A program made the position numbers and the translations under genes. DNA of 64,000 nucleotides from Nesterenkonia sp. Act20 (GTDB taxonomy: Bacteria; Actinomycetota; Actinomycetes; Actinomycetales; Micrococcaceae), in NCBI RefSeq assembly GCF_019173455.1, contig NZ_JADPQH010000001.1, positions 186,001 through 250,000 of the forward strand. Direction: 5' to 3'. Positions within the stretch are counted from its first letter, which is position 1. Each line of letters opens with the position of its first letter. This document shows positions 63,626 to 64,000 of the stretch, one piece after another. The notes below the pieces were generated by a model. It had not been told where the DNA came from and ran no database searches. It was given only the letters and a program-made list of their open reading frames with translations.

Positions 63626-64000
63626 ATGACGCAAACACTGACGCTTGACATCGGTCCTATGGCGCACGGCGGCCACTGTGTGGCCCGACACGAGGGCAGA
63701 GTCGTCTTTGTGCGCCACGCCATCCCCGGAGAGACGGTCCGCGCGCGCGTGACCGAAGGTGGGCCCGGGGCCAAGTACTGGCGTGCCGACGTCGTCGAGG
63801 TGCTGAGTCCCGCGGACTATCGACGCCGGCATATCTGGAAACTCGCGGACTCCCTGCGCGCCCACGAGAACGATCGTCTGCCCGTTGGCGGGGCTGAGTT
63901 CGGGCATATCACGGATCAGCATCAGCGTCGGCTCAAGGCGCAGGTCTTCCGAGACACGGTGCAGCGCATCGGCGGCTTCTCCATCCATGATCAGCACCTG
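63626..64000 (+). CDS. TRAM-domain class I SAM-dependent RNA methyltransferase, N-terminal part (cut by window end)
   Basis: First 125 residues of a protein that begins with a TRAM-like RNA-binding domain (GPMAHGGHCVARHEGRVVFVRHA then PGETVRARV) followed by HITDQHQRRLKAQVFRDTV, the pattern at the front of RumA/TrmA-type uracil-C5 methyltransferases. The catalytic domain lies beyond the window, so the substrate cannot be assigned. ATG 63626 has GAGG 6 nt upstream, 7 nt after DUF3159, probably the same operon. Confidence 0.85.
   Translation, partial: MTQTLTLDIGPMAHGGHCVARHEGRVVFVRHAIPGETVRARVTEGGPGAKYWRADVVEVLSPADYRRRHIWKLADSLRAHENDRLPVGGAEFGHITDQHQRRLKAQVFRDTVQRIGGFSIHDQHL

Overview
The window is a GC-rich chromosomal segment from an actinobacterium. 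Gene content and order point to the Micrococcales, most likely a Micrococcaceae-like organism. Supporting features are the actinobacteria-specific families (DUF3145, DUF3052, SepH, DUF4193, DUF3093, DUF3710, DUF3159, DUF3099, DUF5998), the SufR-BDCSU operon, the FasR-FabD-FabH-ACP-FabF block next to homodimeric AceE, and a Micrococcus-type olefin cluster with fused oleBC. The genus is inference. No rRNA, tRNA, IS element or CRISPR array was recognised.

Layout: (1) 1-5610, lepB end, rnhB, yraN, comM/yifB, a frameshifted dprA, xerC. (2) 5757-15726, DUF3145, the type II fatty-acid operon on the minus strand under a PucR-type regulator (FasR), aceE, DUF3052 and an AhpE-like peroxiredoxin; this joins pyruvate-to-acetyl-CoA with fatty-acid initiation and elongation. 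(3) 15679-25554, heme A synthase plus an ABC exporter pair (minus), and the SUF Fe-S assembly operon sufR-B-D-C-S-U-T (plus) behind a candidate SufR operator. (4) 25678-36436, a large LuxR-type ATPase regulator followed by a compact exopolysaccharide operon: degenerate Wzz/tyrosine-kinase protein, polymerase, two glycosyltransferases, flippase, priming sugar-phosphate transferase. (5) 36430-50499, an orphan ECF-type ATPase, an ABC-F protein, an unknown gene, SURF1 with two small genes, fabG plus an atypical SDR, a BlaI/M56 pair, a ParC-like topoisomerase subunit and a Pat-like GNAT/acyl-CoA-synthetase fusion. (6) 50508-51872, a broken AbiEi-like/nuclease-like gene bracketed by two related long palindromes. 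(7) 51883-56731, oleD-oleBC-oleA (minus), head-to-head hydrocarbon synthesis. (8) 56794-64000, DUF5998, a phosphodiesterase, sepH, DUF4193, DUF3093, dut, DUF3710, DUF3159 and the start of a TRAM-domain RNA methyltransferase.

Two genes are disrupted: dprA by an apparent one-base deletion, and the AbiEi-like gene by an in-frame TAA that probably replaced GAA. Many genes have no Shine-Dalgarno sequence but carry a TAGRCT-like -10 hexamer 6-7 nt before the start codon, which indicates leaderless transcription.

The least explained structures are the paired palindromes around the broken nuclease-like gene, a roughly 120-nt block of nested inverted repeats between sepH and DUF4193, strong intercistronic hairpins in the suf and fab operons, and a 27-bp in-frame minisatellite in ctaA.
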